A DNA stretch of 64,000 bases from Isoetes taiwanensis (GCA_021234155.1 JAJEKV010000002.1:1208164-1272163), one strand, 5' to 3'. Counted from the stretch's first letter, positions 21,755-33,589 are shown. Numbers and translations: made by a program. Notes: generated from the letters alone by a model not told the origin.

Positions 21755-22415
21755 ATGGTATTTGGGGAGCGATTTTTCTCTCCCTCTCCTTGGCGGCCGC
21801 CGATTTCAAGCTCGGTTAGCGATGGCGCAAGCAAGATCAGCAAGAATCAGATTTTTGAGCTCCACCACGGGCGACGGCATAGATGCCGCCATCGGCTATG
21901 GTCGCCCTCAGCTTTGTTAAAACTCGATCTAGAAGCTATGGCCGCCTCAAGCTCCTGCAAAGCTTAGGTGTAGAAGCTATGGCCATTTGAAGCTCCGCTG
22001 TTCTCAAGCTCGAGTAAAGCTCGTCAAGCTCCATTTTATGGATTTATGTAAAGCCCGCTTTATGGATTTTCGCTCGGGTCTCGCGGCGGAAGCTCGCTTT
22101 CTCAAGCTCATGCCCGTAGTGTTCCGATTGCAAGCCATACAAGCCTTCCTTTACTTTCTTTCTCGACGTGCCCATGCAAGCTAAGGCACGTGAAGATATG
22201 ATCAGAATCGGACCGCTCTACACGTAAACAAAAAGATTACGTAAACAACGCAAGAAACAGAAAGCAAGAAACAAAAGATTACGAAAATGTGGGTTTACCT
22301 ATTAAAATCGAGATGCGAATGGTAGACCCAACTACCATTCTGCAATGGAATCCTCTGCCACATGGCAGCACGAAATTAACCCGAAGCAAAAAATCGTGAC
22401 CCAAATACCATATTG
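21751..22415. mobile_element. 665-bp MITE-like element with 16-28 bp TIRs
   Basis: CAATATGGTATTTGGG (21751-21766) and its exact reverse complement (22400-22415) bound a non-coding segment; the match extends inward to CGATTTTT with four mismatches. The interior (21930-22150) is rich in AAGCTC/GAAGCT. A small exact hairpin, AATGGTAG...CTACCATT (22318-22339), lies near the right end. No transposase and no clear target duplication was found. Confidence 0.65.
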
Positions 22416-23775
22416 TCGAGGAAAACATGTATATTAGTAAAGAAATATTTAAGGTAGGCATCTGTATATTAAAGGATGAATTAAAATCATTAAAACTAAT
22501 ATGTTAGGTATTAAATAAAGTATGCATTTGTAGTAAGCAAACTGAATGGATTTGGGACACAAGGCACAAGAGATAGGCACAACACAATATACCATCTAAA
22601 TTGAGTAAAATAGTTTTAAACAAAGCAACTCCTATGAGATCCTAAATTGAATGATGTTTTGAATGGCCAATAAACTTGCCTCTTACATTAAATTCAGCAA
22701 AGCCACATTTAGCATTACATTCATCAAGCCACACATGATTTGGCCATGATTATTCGAGAAAGAAAAGAGATGTGAAGACATGGAATTCAAAATAGATAGA
22801 TAGTTTTTTTTACGTCATGCCACATTGGCAGCGTCCACGAGGACATATGACAGACCTCCAGAGACTTGAACACAAGATCTCTTAATTGCTAATCAATCAA
22901 AATAACAAGCGATGCATGATAAACATATCATACCCCTTTTTTTTTTATCAAACCCTAGGTCTTAGGAGCCCTTTGCTTCAAATTGCAAGAAATTTGGCGT
23001 TGAATTGGAGATTTGCTTTGATCAACACTTTTCTACGATGCCCCAAATAAATGCAAAAAGAATCATCAAAGACCATGACCTTACAAAAGCTGGCTGTTGG
23101 TCGGAATCAGAAGCTTGCAGAAGCTCCATCCATGTGCACTGGATGGATTTGGACGACTCTAGATTTGCACTCCCATATGATTCTGTAGCCATTTTTGGCA
23201 CAATTCTTGAATCCTAAGATTTTGGAGTTTCCACTCAGCATTTGGAAAACTTAAGCTATACTACGAAAAGCAAATTTAGAGAAAGAAAATGTGCTCATTA
23301 CCGTCCATTTCCTTAGATCAACATCCTTTGGTTTAGGTAAGTCCACATCAATTTTTTGAACACTTGGTTGGTTATCTTCTTCAAACATCTTATGAAACTC
23401 AAAAGTCAAGCTTTTAAGTATCATCATCGCAAAAGGTAACAAACAAAAGCACCACATGATTGTTTTATGCTCCATAATAATCATCAAAGAAGACAATTGC
23501 TTTGGTCAAGTGATCCACATAATTTATAAGGGAATGTATGAATACTGGGCAATCTCCTTCAGACCACTTACCACTTTACTTGAAGTTGGCTTGGCAGGTT
23601 GTGCGAACCCCCGGTGCAACAACTCCTCACATGCCTCAGCTGTGATTGGATTATGAACATGCAGGGGCTTATGCCCAGATGCTTATAGATGACCTGGCAG
23701 AAATTTTGCAATATCCTACACTAGAGCAAATGCATGCAGATCGGCCGACCGATGTGCTTAGGATCATGCGTGAGA
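22416..23775. other. No gene recognised
   Basis: AT-rich sequence with small open frames only. It may contain the decayed 5' part of the LINE that follows, but I see no endonuclease motifs. Confidence 0.4.
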
Positions 23776-23779
23776 GGTG

Positions 23780-26215
23780 CTTTGGGATAAGCCGCCGCGA
23801 CGGACCTCCGTGAACACAACCTTCCCATCGTAATCAATGGTTTGATGCAGAGTGCAAGGAACACAAACGCCGGGTTCGCCAAGTCACGACCCCCGCTTAC
23901 TTCCACATGCAGTCAGACAGTACCGCAAGAAAGCCAGGTACATTGCAGCATCAAAGGGAAATGTTTTACCCCTGAACGTCATCCCAGGACCTTCTTGGCG
24001 AAGGGTTCTTAGAAAACCAGTACAGCCCACGGAATATCACTCCCGAAAGCAAAGGGAGACAATACTTTGCAATAGCCTATACACTTCGTGGTGCACATGC
24101 AAAGATTACCCTGCAAGAAGGCCCGCTGAAATCACATCTTCGACGCGGAACAAGGCTTGCGCCGCCTTGCCAATGGGAAAGCCCCACTTGGATGGCATGC
24201 AAAAGTAATTGCTTAAGTGGGGAGGGTCATTCCATAATACCGAAGTTAGTCGATCACTTTGTTCAACAAGGCATTACAGAAGGTTTCCCAACAAAAGGGA
24301 CCAATAGCGTAGTTGTTCCCATATATAAGGCCTTGACCCACAATCGCCTCCCACTATCGAACAATCATGGTCGGGTTTGCAAAATTGCTTGCCGATTCTC
24401 GGCAAACGCAGCTTGACGGTCGGGCGTAGGGCGTTAGAGGTGCGGCCCTCACCCGTGCAGATTCGTGACTCGCACTCAACCATTGACCACATCTTCACGC
24501 TAAGTAACTTTGATTGAAGACCAGAACCGCCGATCTATATTGTTGCTTTGTGGATTTTGGGCGGGCGCTTGACACCGCGGCTCGAAAACTATATGGGCAA
24601 GACCGCAACAAAACCGGGGTTCTCAGATTGCAGAATGCAAAGCAGTACAAGTATACCCAAAGATGCTCGGCCGGTTGCAAGGCATAAGCCAACCATTTGA
24701 TAGCAAGATTTGGTTCGGGCTGTGATGCCCCTCTCCCAACATTGTTTGGGCCACATTGATCAATTGGAGAGCTGGCTTGCCGATAATGGGGGCCATGGAG
24801 CTCACCTTCTATCGATCATCATACGCTTAATATATACGATGATGTGGACCTCCTAGTTTACATACACACCAGACATGCAACGACATCTCATGCCCCGACA
24901 CATTCCGCTGCCGAATCGATATGCGCTGGCTAACCCGCCAAGACTAAAGTGGTTTTCATATTATCTTCACGTCACCGGTGGGTCCCTCCTTCGCTATCGA
25001 GGCCAAAATGTGGAAGTTGCATCCACATACAAATATTTGGGAGTGGAGTTTCCTACTATGCACCGACACATCCATACCTGGCCACAGAGACTCAGGGCCG
25101 GAAGGCACTATATGCAATGCAAAAACAATAGTCATAGAGCCGAGTTGTATGATTGGGCCCATCACCACTGCTCAAGGTCTTAGTGAGCCCGCCCTTTTAT
25201 ATGGGGTGGAAGTATGGGGGCCCAAGAGTATCACTTGCTACTTGAATGACTTGGAGCAGTCCGTAAAAGCCTTCTTAGTACGAAAGCACTAGGGGTGAAG
25301 TCCACAGTCCCATATCAAATTCTCTACCGCAGAGACAGATTCTTGCCTCTTCAGAGGGCGCCCTTGATCGCCACATTGTTCATTTTCAGAAGGTGGTCAA
25401 TATGGACGATGCTCGCCTCCCCAAACTAGCTTATATCATGGTAATGGAGCCGCAACGCCAAGGCCCGCCGAGGGAAAAGAGAGCTCAATGGTTGGCTAGA
25501 TGGAATGTGCAGAGCATGTGTGCATACATGTGCAAACGTAGGCATCGCCATAGCTTGAGGCAATATCTTGATGATTGCTTCCTCGGCAAGCTTTGGGATG
25601 CTAATGCCCTTGAACAGTCAAGACAAAGACACTACCAAAGACCACATAAATCCCACATTGGAACGAGGCCCGCAATGCTACCTCCGCGTGCCCACACTAC
25701 TTAAAAGGCGCAGACTCATTGCCTCCATTCGCACAAAGGGCACATCATCTTCAATTGAGACAAAGTGATGGATTGGTGAGCCACGCCAGATGAAAAGCTC
25801 ACACGCCGCCAAATGGGAGTCATTGAGGATGAATCTCATACCCTTCAAAGTTGCCCAAAGACCTATGATCAAATTCGACACACATATGTTGAGTTGGTCG
25901 CCCGCCACCGCTACATGTGACATTGAGCACGATCCGTCATCGAAGTGCCGGGATCATATCTTCGAGGTTATGGACATGCGAGATCAGCTATGTCCTCGCA
26001 CACACACTTGACATGTATATAAACATTGATGTATACTTGTACAGTTTTGATGCAGATTCTTATTATCGCCACGTTTTTTCCTCAAAACCCTCCGGGCGGG
26101 GTTTTTAACCCGGCAAGAATAAGTTTGTTACAGCCCTTATGGGTCCCATAGGCCGATTGGCCTCAGTGGACGATAAAAAATCATTCTCAATCTCATTCTC
26201 TTCCAACTTGCAGCA
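23780..26215 (+). mobile_element. Decayed LINE: reverse transcriptase, C-terminal finger, 3' end
   Basis: Frames shift often, but fragments stay in order: WFDAECKEHKRRVRQVTTP (about 23840-23900), QPTEYHSRKQRE (24020-24060), a palm-domain stretch ending RDSHSTIDHIFT (24460-24500), YKYLGVEFPTM (25025-25060), PALLYGVEVWGPKS (25187-25230), AQWLARWNVQSM and VIEDESHTLQSCP (25815-25855, zinc-finger end). The 3' region (25990-26215) has CTCAAAACCCTCCGGGCGGG and ends in degenerate ATTCTC units. I know the palm and GVE-x-WG stretches from plant LINE ORF2. The copy is inactive. The same 3' end recurs at 52.1-52.6 kb and 62.7-63.1 kb. Confidence 0.75.
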
Positions 26216-28795
26216 ACAACTCGGCACTGTAAGGTAGAATGTTCCAAAATTAATGTAAGAGAATTTTTACAATTCAAAAGTTAAAACATGGGAAGATAGG
26301 GGCAATTCTTGTTTTGATGTTTATAGGATCATGGACCTCAGCCCAGACAAGTATTTTCCAAGAATTGGCCATAGCATGAATGTTGGCAAAGGGATTGTTA
26401 ATATACCTTGGAGCTATGCTTCTTTTTATGCAAGTCGACCTTTCAAGATTCCAAGGATTGAAAAGTGGGCACTGCATGATACATTAGTCTCTTACAAGTT
26501 ACAACTTGTAACAACAATTTGTTTATATAAGCCCATCATGCACAAGTTTGACAGATGAACCTAAGGCATCAGATCACATGAAATCCGATAACCAATTGAT
26601 ATCTTCTCACTAGATAAGTGCAGATACATGATAAGATTGAAGCATCAAGCTGCACGCAATATCTGGCTTCCTTCATGCCGAGGTCTGTAAAGGACAACTC
26701 AAAAGCACACATACACAAAAGGTTGGGCCTTCACTTATACTTGATGGCAGTGTACCTGACTTCATCCAATTGTAGACAGACTTTTCATTGCCTGGGCCTG
26801 TACAACAATCTCACAGTCAACTTTTGTGCAAACTATATTTGGTCCAAACATATTGCTTAAGTGAAATGGAAATCACTTCGTGATTACCCAGCTAAACAAC
26901 TTATATTGGTAGCATCATTCCACCTGAATGCCATGTGCCCGTCAATGGCGTTGCTATGACCTATAACATCAATTATATATTCTATAGAAGATTCTTTATA
27001 AACGTGCGACACTGGAACTCCTCTCTCGATATTTCAGCTTCTCTTCTAAATTCTGCAATAGATATAGTTAAATTCTAATTTTCCAGCTTCCTGAGGCACA
27101 TTATTTGTGTGCAATAAAAATAGCCAGTGAAGAAGCCAAGTATAGATCTTAGAGGACATGTTCCATTTTCCATATATTTCTTGAGCAATTCTCCTTATAG
27201 CAACAAGTGCAATGAACACATTGAAAGAATGCACGATTTAGCTGCAAGATGACAACTTCCATCCTAAATCATTTTGCAATGTCCAATGAAAAAAACCCAT
27301 AGACTAAACACTAGTTAAATTATTGGGTTGATAATAAGGCTCCATGAAATATTAGATATTGTTAAATGGCACCTAAATATTTAAAAAAATATATATATCA
27401 TAAGATACATTCCCATGGTATTGCACATTTTGATTTAAGAAAAAATGTTAATTTTGGAAATAAAAATGATAAGAACGACAAATAGAGGCTGAAGACTTAC
27501 TACAAGGCCAGTCACATGTGCTCCATCCAGGTAGTGTAGCTATGCAGGTAGCAACATCCTATAAGAAGCCCAATGCAGGACTCACTTCACCTATGAAAAA
27601 CAATGAGGAGCATAAAGTTATCCATAAGAGCAATGGCAGTTCTAGAAGTCAAGCAATGGCTGAAAAAAGGCAACTGGATGAAAGGACTATAAAGGATAGA
27701 GGAGTTGCATAGATTTTGGAAAATGATGACATGCCAAAGTTTAGGAGATGTATTTATGCAGCTTTGACCATGGATGGATTAAATTGATTGAAAGTGAAGA
27801 TAGAAAGCAGCAAGTACTAAATGGCACCAAAAACATCTCTCAATTTTCGTCCCAAAGACGGAAAAACGATCAAAATGGGCAAGGATTCTGGCAGTTTCTC
27901 CATTATAGGAACTTACATTAAACAAAAAAAAAACTTACCCAAAACCTTGGAATCGTTACTCTGATGGTGGAAAATGGTACACATTCTGATGAAAAGATGA
28001 CTCGCATGGGGAACTCAAAATGTATTCACAGGAAGCCCTAGCACGAAAACAGGTATTCTTACACAAGGTGATCCCAACCTCTAATGCTATATGTCCATAG
28101 CAATGAGGTCGTTCGGATGGCCGAGGAAATAAAGAAGCAATGAATATGTTTGATGGATAAGAAAATAAAAAACTGGGTTGCACCTTCATTGGGAATCAAG
28201 AGATATTAAAAAAAAAGGCTTGGAGTTGGTTTCTGATTCAACCCTTGGAGTCGGCTCAAAAGGCACCTGCAAGAAAATGAGATAGGAAAAAAAGAAAATG
28301 CTTCGTCCAAAATGGACAGGCAAAAAAAGGCAATTCCATTGGCAATAAGACATGTTCAAGAAAAAGGCTTGGAGTTGGTCCCTCTTCTTTCTTTCCTTCA
28401 AGGTATTCTTGAGGCAGGAAGATACAAACAGAAATAAGAGGTAAGCAGAGAATCGCACATAAATAATACTTGAGCAGGACGACGAGCATCCGGGATTATG
28501 ACCAGTGCTTAACATTTCCAACAGGCATGGGCTAGCTTATTTTTCTCAACCGTCCCCTTATTTAGATCAAAATCTAATGGCCGGATGTGTGTCCATGTCA
28601 AATTCTAAGATATGTGGACAGGCTAGGCTTTCAGATAATGTGAGACTCAAGGTTGGGTTGTTGGGATAAAAATAGAGTAGACTAGATTTTCAATATACGC
28701 AGAGACCAATAGGCCATATGACCTATATGATACATTAATACAACACAAAACATCATCAAACATATAAAAAATGGTACAAAGCTTGGGCAAAAGCC
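26216..28795. other. No gene recognised; small duplications
   Basis: Short frames without family resemblance. AAAGGCTTGGAGTTGGT occurs at about 28214 and 28363 within a duplicated stretch of roughly 150 bp. AT-rich around 27300-27500. Confidence 0.45.
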
Positions 28796-28799
28796 CAGA

Positions 28800-29348
28800 T
28801 CAAACTATGGCTTGGCTTGAAGGCCGGATAACCAAATCAAACTTTAGATTATATAACAGAGGTCCATCCTTGCCATTCTTGAGCAAAATCAAAGACCTGT
28901 GAATGACCTTTCGTGCAATTTCTCTGGAGAAGACGACAACAGGTGCATCTCCCTCACGGTGTGTCAGAATCGAGAAATTTTTGGTGCATTGCGAAGCTGA
29001 CTTACTGATCTTTCCATCGGCATCACAATCAGCTATGCCAGATTCTAGTGCTTCCATTTCGGCCTCCATGGCAAACCCTGGTGCATTCTCTTCTTGTGCT
29101 TTACCTTCTGAGTTAAGCTCTGCTGTTTTAAAAATTTCTAACTTTGCCTCATCTGGAGTGTCTTTTGCTTCTACTATATCCTCAATTGCCTCCCAGTTTC
29201 TAGCTAATTCTCGGCTTAATCCTTTGATTCTTGGCGGTGTGTCTTCTGGTACAATTTTTGATTTGCAGCAATTTCCTCCTCTTCCTTTATCTCTATCAAT
29301 CTTTGCTTTTCCCAATCCCCCCTTGTATCCTGGTTCTAGCATCTCCAC
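28800..29348 (-). CDS. Hypothetical 182-residue open frame
   Basis: An uninterrupted minus-strand frame of highly charged, Glu/Lys/Ala-rich sequence: RIKGLSRELARNWEAIEDIV, a Glu-rich middle (EAEMEALESGIADCDADG), and a more hydrophobic end (VVVFSREIARKVIHRSLILL). I do not recognise it. Length and composition would fit part of a retroelement gag or a diverged regulatory protein. It lies beside a tandem duplication, and 167 codons are also open on the opposite strand, so open-frame length alone is weak support. Confidence 0.3.
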   Translation of the reverse strand: MEMLEPGYKGGLGKAKIDRDKGRGGNCCKSKIVPEDTPPRIKGLSRELARNWEAIEDIVEAKDTPDEAKLEIFKTAELNSEGKAQEENAPGFAMEAEMEALESGIADCDADGKISKSASQCTKNFSILTHREGDAPVVVFSREIARKVIHRSLILLKNGKDGPLLYNLKFDLVIRPSSQAIV

Positions 29349-29463
29349 TGTTGTAGCTCCAATGGATGCTAGTTCTTCTGCGGCGACAAGTACCTCTCCT
29401 CATTAGAGGTTTGTTGGGATCAGCTAAGGGGCCTCCAAATCGTTCTCAAATTTGATGCCGAAC

Positions 29464-29920
29464 CTAATTTCAAACCTGTAAGCTTGTAAAAAAAGTGTCC
29501 TACCCTTCCCCCCCTCCCCCCTCCCAGACCTGGTAAATCTAATTATGGCAGATTGTTGGATAGATTAGGCATGTAATTATAATCATTATAAAGATTGTAG
29601 TATTTCAGCTCACATCCAATGTCAGGTTCGTGCGACTAGCTTCAAGCAGGATTTGCCAAAAAAACTTCAAATCGCGAACCAAACTTTGAGGAGCTAAATT
29701 CCAAACCCAGAACCTTGTAAAAAGTGCCCTACCCTTCCTCCCCTCCCCCCTCCCAGACCTGGTAAACCTAATTATGGCAGGTTGTTGGGTAGGTTAGGCA
29801 TGTAATCATTATAAAGATTGTAGTATTTCAGCTCCACGTCTAATGTCAGGTTCGTGCGACTAGCTTCAAGCAGGATTTGCCAAAGAAACTTCAAATCGCG
29901 AACCAAACTTTGGGGGGCGG
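29464..29920. repeat. Tandem duplication, about 226-bp unit
   Basis: Two head-to-tail copies (about 29464-29690 and 29691-29920) with few differences. Each has a C-rich run (CCCTCCCCCCTCCCAGACCT), AATTATGGCAG, and the end AGCTTCAAGCAGGATTTGCC then TCAAATCGCGAACC. The second ends in what looks like the 5' region of the next gene. Confidence 0.85.
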
Positions 29921-30048
29921 CGTTCAGATTTGATTTGATCCGATTCCTTTTCAAAATACGAGGGTAGAGCTCTGTTTTCCCTCTGATTTTGGCAAAGAAT
30001 CCCATCAATTTCGTCGCCGAAACTGTCGGCAGTAGAATCTTGGGGAAC

Positions 30049-30617
30049 CATGACAGAGGTAAGATGCTTCGTGCAAATGGAGAAGATTTTGCATTTTCTC
30101 TCACCATTGTTCTATTTTACAGAGCAAGGTTAGACAATTCCGAGTGGAAGTGCCTAAGAATTGCTTGCCTTACAAGAATAGGCTCAATTGGAAGGAGGAC
30201 GTTGATGAGGATACTCTACATAGTTCAGGAGCAATGAACATTGATATTTGGGTGCATGCAGAATTGTATCCTGCTGATTCTATTACCAAAAGAAGGCCTG
30301 ATATGCATTCAGCATCAAGGCCTATTCATTTTGCTTGTAAAGGCCAGGAAGGCTTACTTGGATACTATAACAATCTGATTTCTGATAATGCTAATCAACA
30401 TGTGCAAGCAATGTACCATCAGTTGTTTGGAGTTCATTGTAAAGAGTTAAATGATTGTAATTATCTTTATCACCGTAATAGTTACTTGTCCACAAGAAGT
30501 AAGCGTGTAGAAGAATTAGAGGCTTCAAATCAGAAAGTGCTTATAGAGGTGCATGAACTAAAGCATGGATTGAAGAGAGTTTCAGAAGATAATAATAATC
30601 TCAAAAGAGATTGAAGA
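30049..30617 (+). CDS. Unidentified two-exon gene with C-terminal coiled coil
   Basis: A short first exon, ATGACAGAG (30049-30057), followed by GTAAGA, can be spliced (TTTTACAG) to an open second exon from 30120. The product is about 168 residues starting MTE-SKVRQFRVEVPKNCLP. A central part reads IDIWVHAELYPADSITKRRP and GLLGYYNNLISDN. The last 50 residues (RVEELEASNQKVLIEVHELK, then RVSEDNNNLKRD) are a typical coiled coil. It is convergent with the ParB-methyltransferase copy 2, ending about 25 bp from its readable end. The split start codon exon is plausible but unproven; translation might begin at MEVPKN (30144). Family not recognised. Confidence 0.45.
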
Positions 30618-30709
30618 GATTGACTTCTAATAATGATTAACAATTCTCCCTTGTGCACTTGGATCCTACAGCTTCTGCAATTAAGATACAGAAGAAGCAG
30701 GAAAGGCCA

Positions 30710-30727
30710 GTGTATTCCAGAATACAT
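30710..30727. repeat. Palindrome in copy 2, last intron
   Basis: GTGTATTCCAGAATACAT, shortly after the exon end GSPEQAV on the minus strand; same place as the palindrome at 13085 in copy 1. Confidence 0.75.
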
Positions 30728-31400
30728 GATAAGAAGAACATAACTGCCTGTTCTGGAGAACCAAAATGGTTTTTGCAGCTCGCTTCGACAAGTCCAGCCT
30801 GCATGATGGAATGAAACACTATAAGTCTCTAGTGTTTAGCTGTTGTTATTTGCTTCATACCTACTACAAAATCCAAAAACTCTTGATGCTTGGAGGGTTG
30901 ATCATCAAAGCAGCTGTCCTTACTCTTAAATCCATAGGGAATATCTACAATGACCAGGGTAAAGTCTTGTGGTTTGATAGTCCCAGTTAGATGAGTGCAA
31001 TCTCCTTGAATAATAGTGTACAAATTATTTTGGTCAAACAATGTGAATTGCTTGTACTCAAAGTTGCTCTGTACTAATAAATCATCTATCAACAAGTGCT
31101 TTCTCTTCTTTTTCTATTATGACAAGGTGCAAGAAACCCTCTGGTAGGTCTTTGTTTTTCTTTTTAATTTGAAAGAATATCATTCAGGTTATTAATCATC
31201 TAAAGTGACTAGCTAAGAAGAAGAAAATTGCATAACTAGCCCTCAAAATTTGGAGCATATTGTATGTGCGCTCATCAGAAGTTGCAATCGGATACAACTC
31301 CTTACATCTTTCCCAAGTTTCAACATTCAACTGCTCCATCCGCGAGGTTTGACACTGAATAACATTCTTTTGGCTGCAAATAAAAAAGAAAGCTAAATCA

Positions 31401-31416
31401 CGTATTCCAGAATACA
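31401..31416. repeat. Palindrome in copy 2, large intron (first site)
   Basis: CGTATTCCAGAATACA, just upstream (minus strand) of the exon starting QKNVIQCQ. Homologous to the intron that holds seven sites in copy 1. Confidence 0.75.
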
Positions 31417-31758
31417 TTCCGGAAGGAAACAAAACGAAAAGACTCGCTTGTGCAACTCTTTGGACATTTCCTCAAAAGTAAATTCCTTGTCCACCACCTG
31501 TTGTAGCAACCTCTCCTAAATATCGAAGTCTGTGAAGCCCTGAAGTTCCCTCCAAGTTGTAATAGTCATCTCCTTCTTAGGAACATCAGAAACTTTCCCT
31601 TTATCCGAGACTTTGCCTTTCGATTTTAATTCACCACGTTCAAACATATTGAAAATCTCGTTTTGGATATCCCATATTTGCAACAAGAGTAGTGATTAAG
31701 ATGCCGAGACATATTATAGCAGGCAACGAAATGCAATACAGAGAGCTTAAGTTGAGAA

Positions 31759-31776
31759 GTGTATTCTAGAATACAC
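31759..31776. repeat. Palindrome in copy 2, large intron (second site)
   Basis: GTGTATTCTAGAATACAC, an exact 18-bp palindrome. Confidence 0.8.
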
Positions 31777-31869
31777 AAATAAGGACACAAAAGAACTCGA
31801 TCTACTGAAAGCTAGCCAACCAAAAAGAAAAACTACTAACAGCTATACACAGTCTATTCAAAACTACAA

Positions 31870-31884
31870 TCCTATTCCAGAATG
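31870..31884. repeat. Palindrome in copy 2, short intron
   Basis: CCTATTCCAGAATGC, inside the intron after FREGR on the minus strand, the counterpart of the 63-nt intron of copy 1. Confidence 0.65.
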
Positions 31885-33243
31885 CTTTAGAAGACGATGC
31901 TTTACGTATCCTGCCTTCTCGAAACGCTAGCTGGAACCAATTCTCATGTCCCACTAGTGATGTTCTCTTGCTTGTTTTATTATACTTCAAACAACATTCG
32001 ATGGTGCATTATTGCTCTTTCAGTTCCAACCACAATTGAGACTTTTTGAGGTCATCCCCATACTTCTCCTTGAATAAAAAATATTCTCTGTGCATGAAGC
32101 AGATTTTGTCCACAAAACTCATCTTCAGTTTATATTCATTATCAGCATTGTAAGTGTTTGCAAATATTTTGCCTCGTCGTCTTCCAATCCACAATACGCA
32201 GCACAAAGCACATTCAAATACTTAATGTTCTATTTTTTCTTGTACAGCTACCTTCTTGCTTTGAAATTGTGGTTTCCACCAAGCACATAATGAGTGTAAC
32301 TACCAGCATATTCCTTATCATACGACTATGGGTCATTACACTGCTCTCTGTCAAGTAGCACAACTATTGGTGTTACATGAGCCAGTGGATTGCTTCTGAT
32401 TCTGTCCTTCAAGTTGCACAGATGGTAATCGCTTCCATTCTTTTGCTTGATTTATCAAGCCTCTTATCCTTGATAGCAACGCCAGGAGCCTTGCTCTTAC
32501 CTATTTTCTTTTCGACTGTTGTTCTTGTGCACTCTGACCACCAATCTCCAAAATTTTTCTTTTCGGTGGACCCTTCTTTTTTGGTTCTTTTGTTTCTATT
32601 TTCCCCACCGGTCATTTTCCACCTTGCCTAGAAGGACCTTCTGACTCGTCTGATCCAGATTTTGAAGTACCTTCAAAGTCTTATTCCCTCCTGATTAACA
32701 TGTGGTAGGGGCTGCTCAATGTCTTCTTCTTTCTCTGATGAACTCACGTCCAACATTTCCGTCTTAGCCTTCTGGACTCTATCAATAATTGCAGAAAGAC
32801 AGTCCTTGTTAATGTAGTGTGTAAAGTACCTATACAAGCTTTCTGGCTGCACCTTAACCAACTTAAAGAACTTTTTTTCCACCACAATGTAACCTTGAGA
32901 TGTCTTGAAGCTCAACCTCCAAGCTTCTCCAGCTTGTGACGCCACCTCATTAACCTCTCCTACAGTCTCCGTGCATTGAATATCGCTAGGAAGAACCTTC
33001 ATTCCACCTAACTTATGGCAGACGTATAGGAAAGTGATTGTGGTGTACTTTTGATCTATGCCCCTAGTCACGTACCACTACGTCTTAAGACACTCAAAGC
33101 TCTCCGGCTCATTGCCTTCATGTCCTTTCTACTATGAGGTTGCTTTTTTATCTTAAGAGTCTTCATGCCACTTGCCTTCTACTTGTCTTGGCTGCAAAGG
33201 AAAAAGAAGAATCTTTAGTTTAACAACATCATAAAGTGCAAAA

Positions 33244-33583
33244 CATATTCTGGAATAATTCTGAGATTAAAAAAAAGTTATGAAATCTAGACAACGCTCA
33301 AACATGTTGCATCAATGATGCTTATCTGCACCAGGAGAGATATATTTGTGAAAAGAACCAGAAAAAAGGCTTCTAGGTAGAAAAAAATGACATTTGAGCA
33401 ACAAAAAACGAAGACAAATAACGCAAAATGCTAGATAAAAGTTACTATTATAGAATACACTTTTAGCTTGAAAGGATAGAAAATGTGTATTCTGGAATAC
33501 ATTTTTGTCTTTGAAAACAAGCAATATATATTCTGGAATACAACCATGCTTTCGAGAAAACCAAATAGATATTCCAGAATATG
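33244..33583. promoter_or_regulatory. Upstream palindrome array of copy 2
   Basis: One site at 33246-33257 (TATTCTGGAATA), then four with centres near 33451, 33493, 33534 and 33575, spaced 41-42 bp. Cores are TATTATAGAATA, TATTCTGGAATA (twice) and TATTCCAGAATA. The third shows the extended arms AAGCAAT...TGCTT seen in copy 1. The array is 5' of the first readable methyltransferase exon, as in copy 1. Confidence 0.8.
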
Positions 33584-33589
33584 ATCTTG

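Larger units (their letters stand above)
30640..33180 (-). pseudogene. ParB-like domain plus DNA methyltransferase, copy 2 (truncated)
   Basis: Minus strand, same order as copy 1. A basic start (MKTLKIKKQPHSRKDMKAMS, about 33170) leads to an N-terminal exon (33071-32673) with FKTSQGYIVVEKKFFKLVKV and SLYRYFTHYINKD, then a Lys-rich linker (SKAPGVAIKDKRLD). The ParB-like part reads NPLAHVTPIVVLLD and THYVLGGNHNFKARR, with TAG replacing Gln at 32248-32250. NADNEYKLKMSFVDKICFMH and WFQLAFREGR follow. Next are QKNVIQCQTSRMEQLNVETW (about 31370) and FTLFDQNNLYTIIQGDCTHL. Motif IV is DFTLVIVDIPYGF (30931-30945 for DIPYG), then QITTAKH. A TAG at 30829-30831 replaces the Trp kept in copy 1; RLIVFHS and NHFGSPEQAV follow. 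About 120 bp are missing before the ParB box, and the motif X/I exon is absent, so the copy is truncated. Comparison of the two copies defines exon borders. Confidence 0.8.

Noticed and set aside
21224-21967. 247-residue plus-strand open frame over the fibrillin first exon
   Set aside because: It runs antisense to a well-supported exon and through a hairpin and MITE; no family resemblance.
28903-29406. 167-residue Ser/Ala-rich plus-strand frame
   Set aside because: Low-complexity composition and opposite to another open frame; no motif or splice support.
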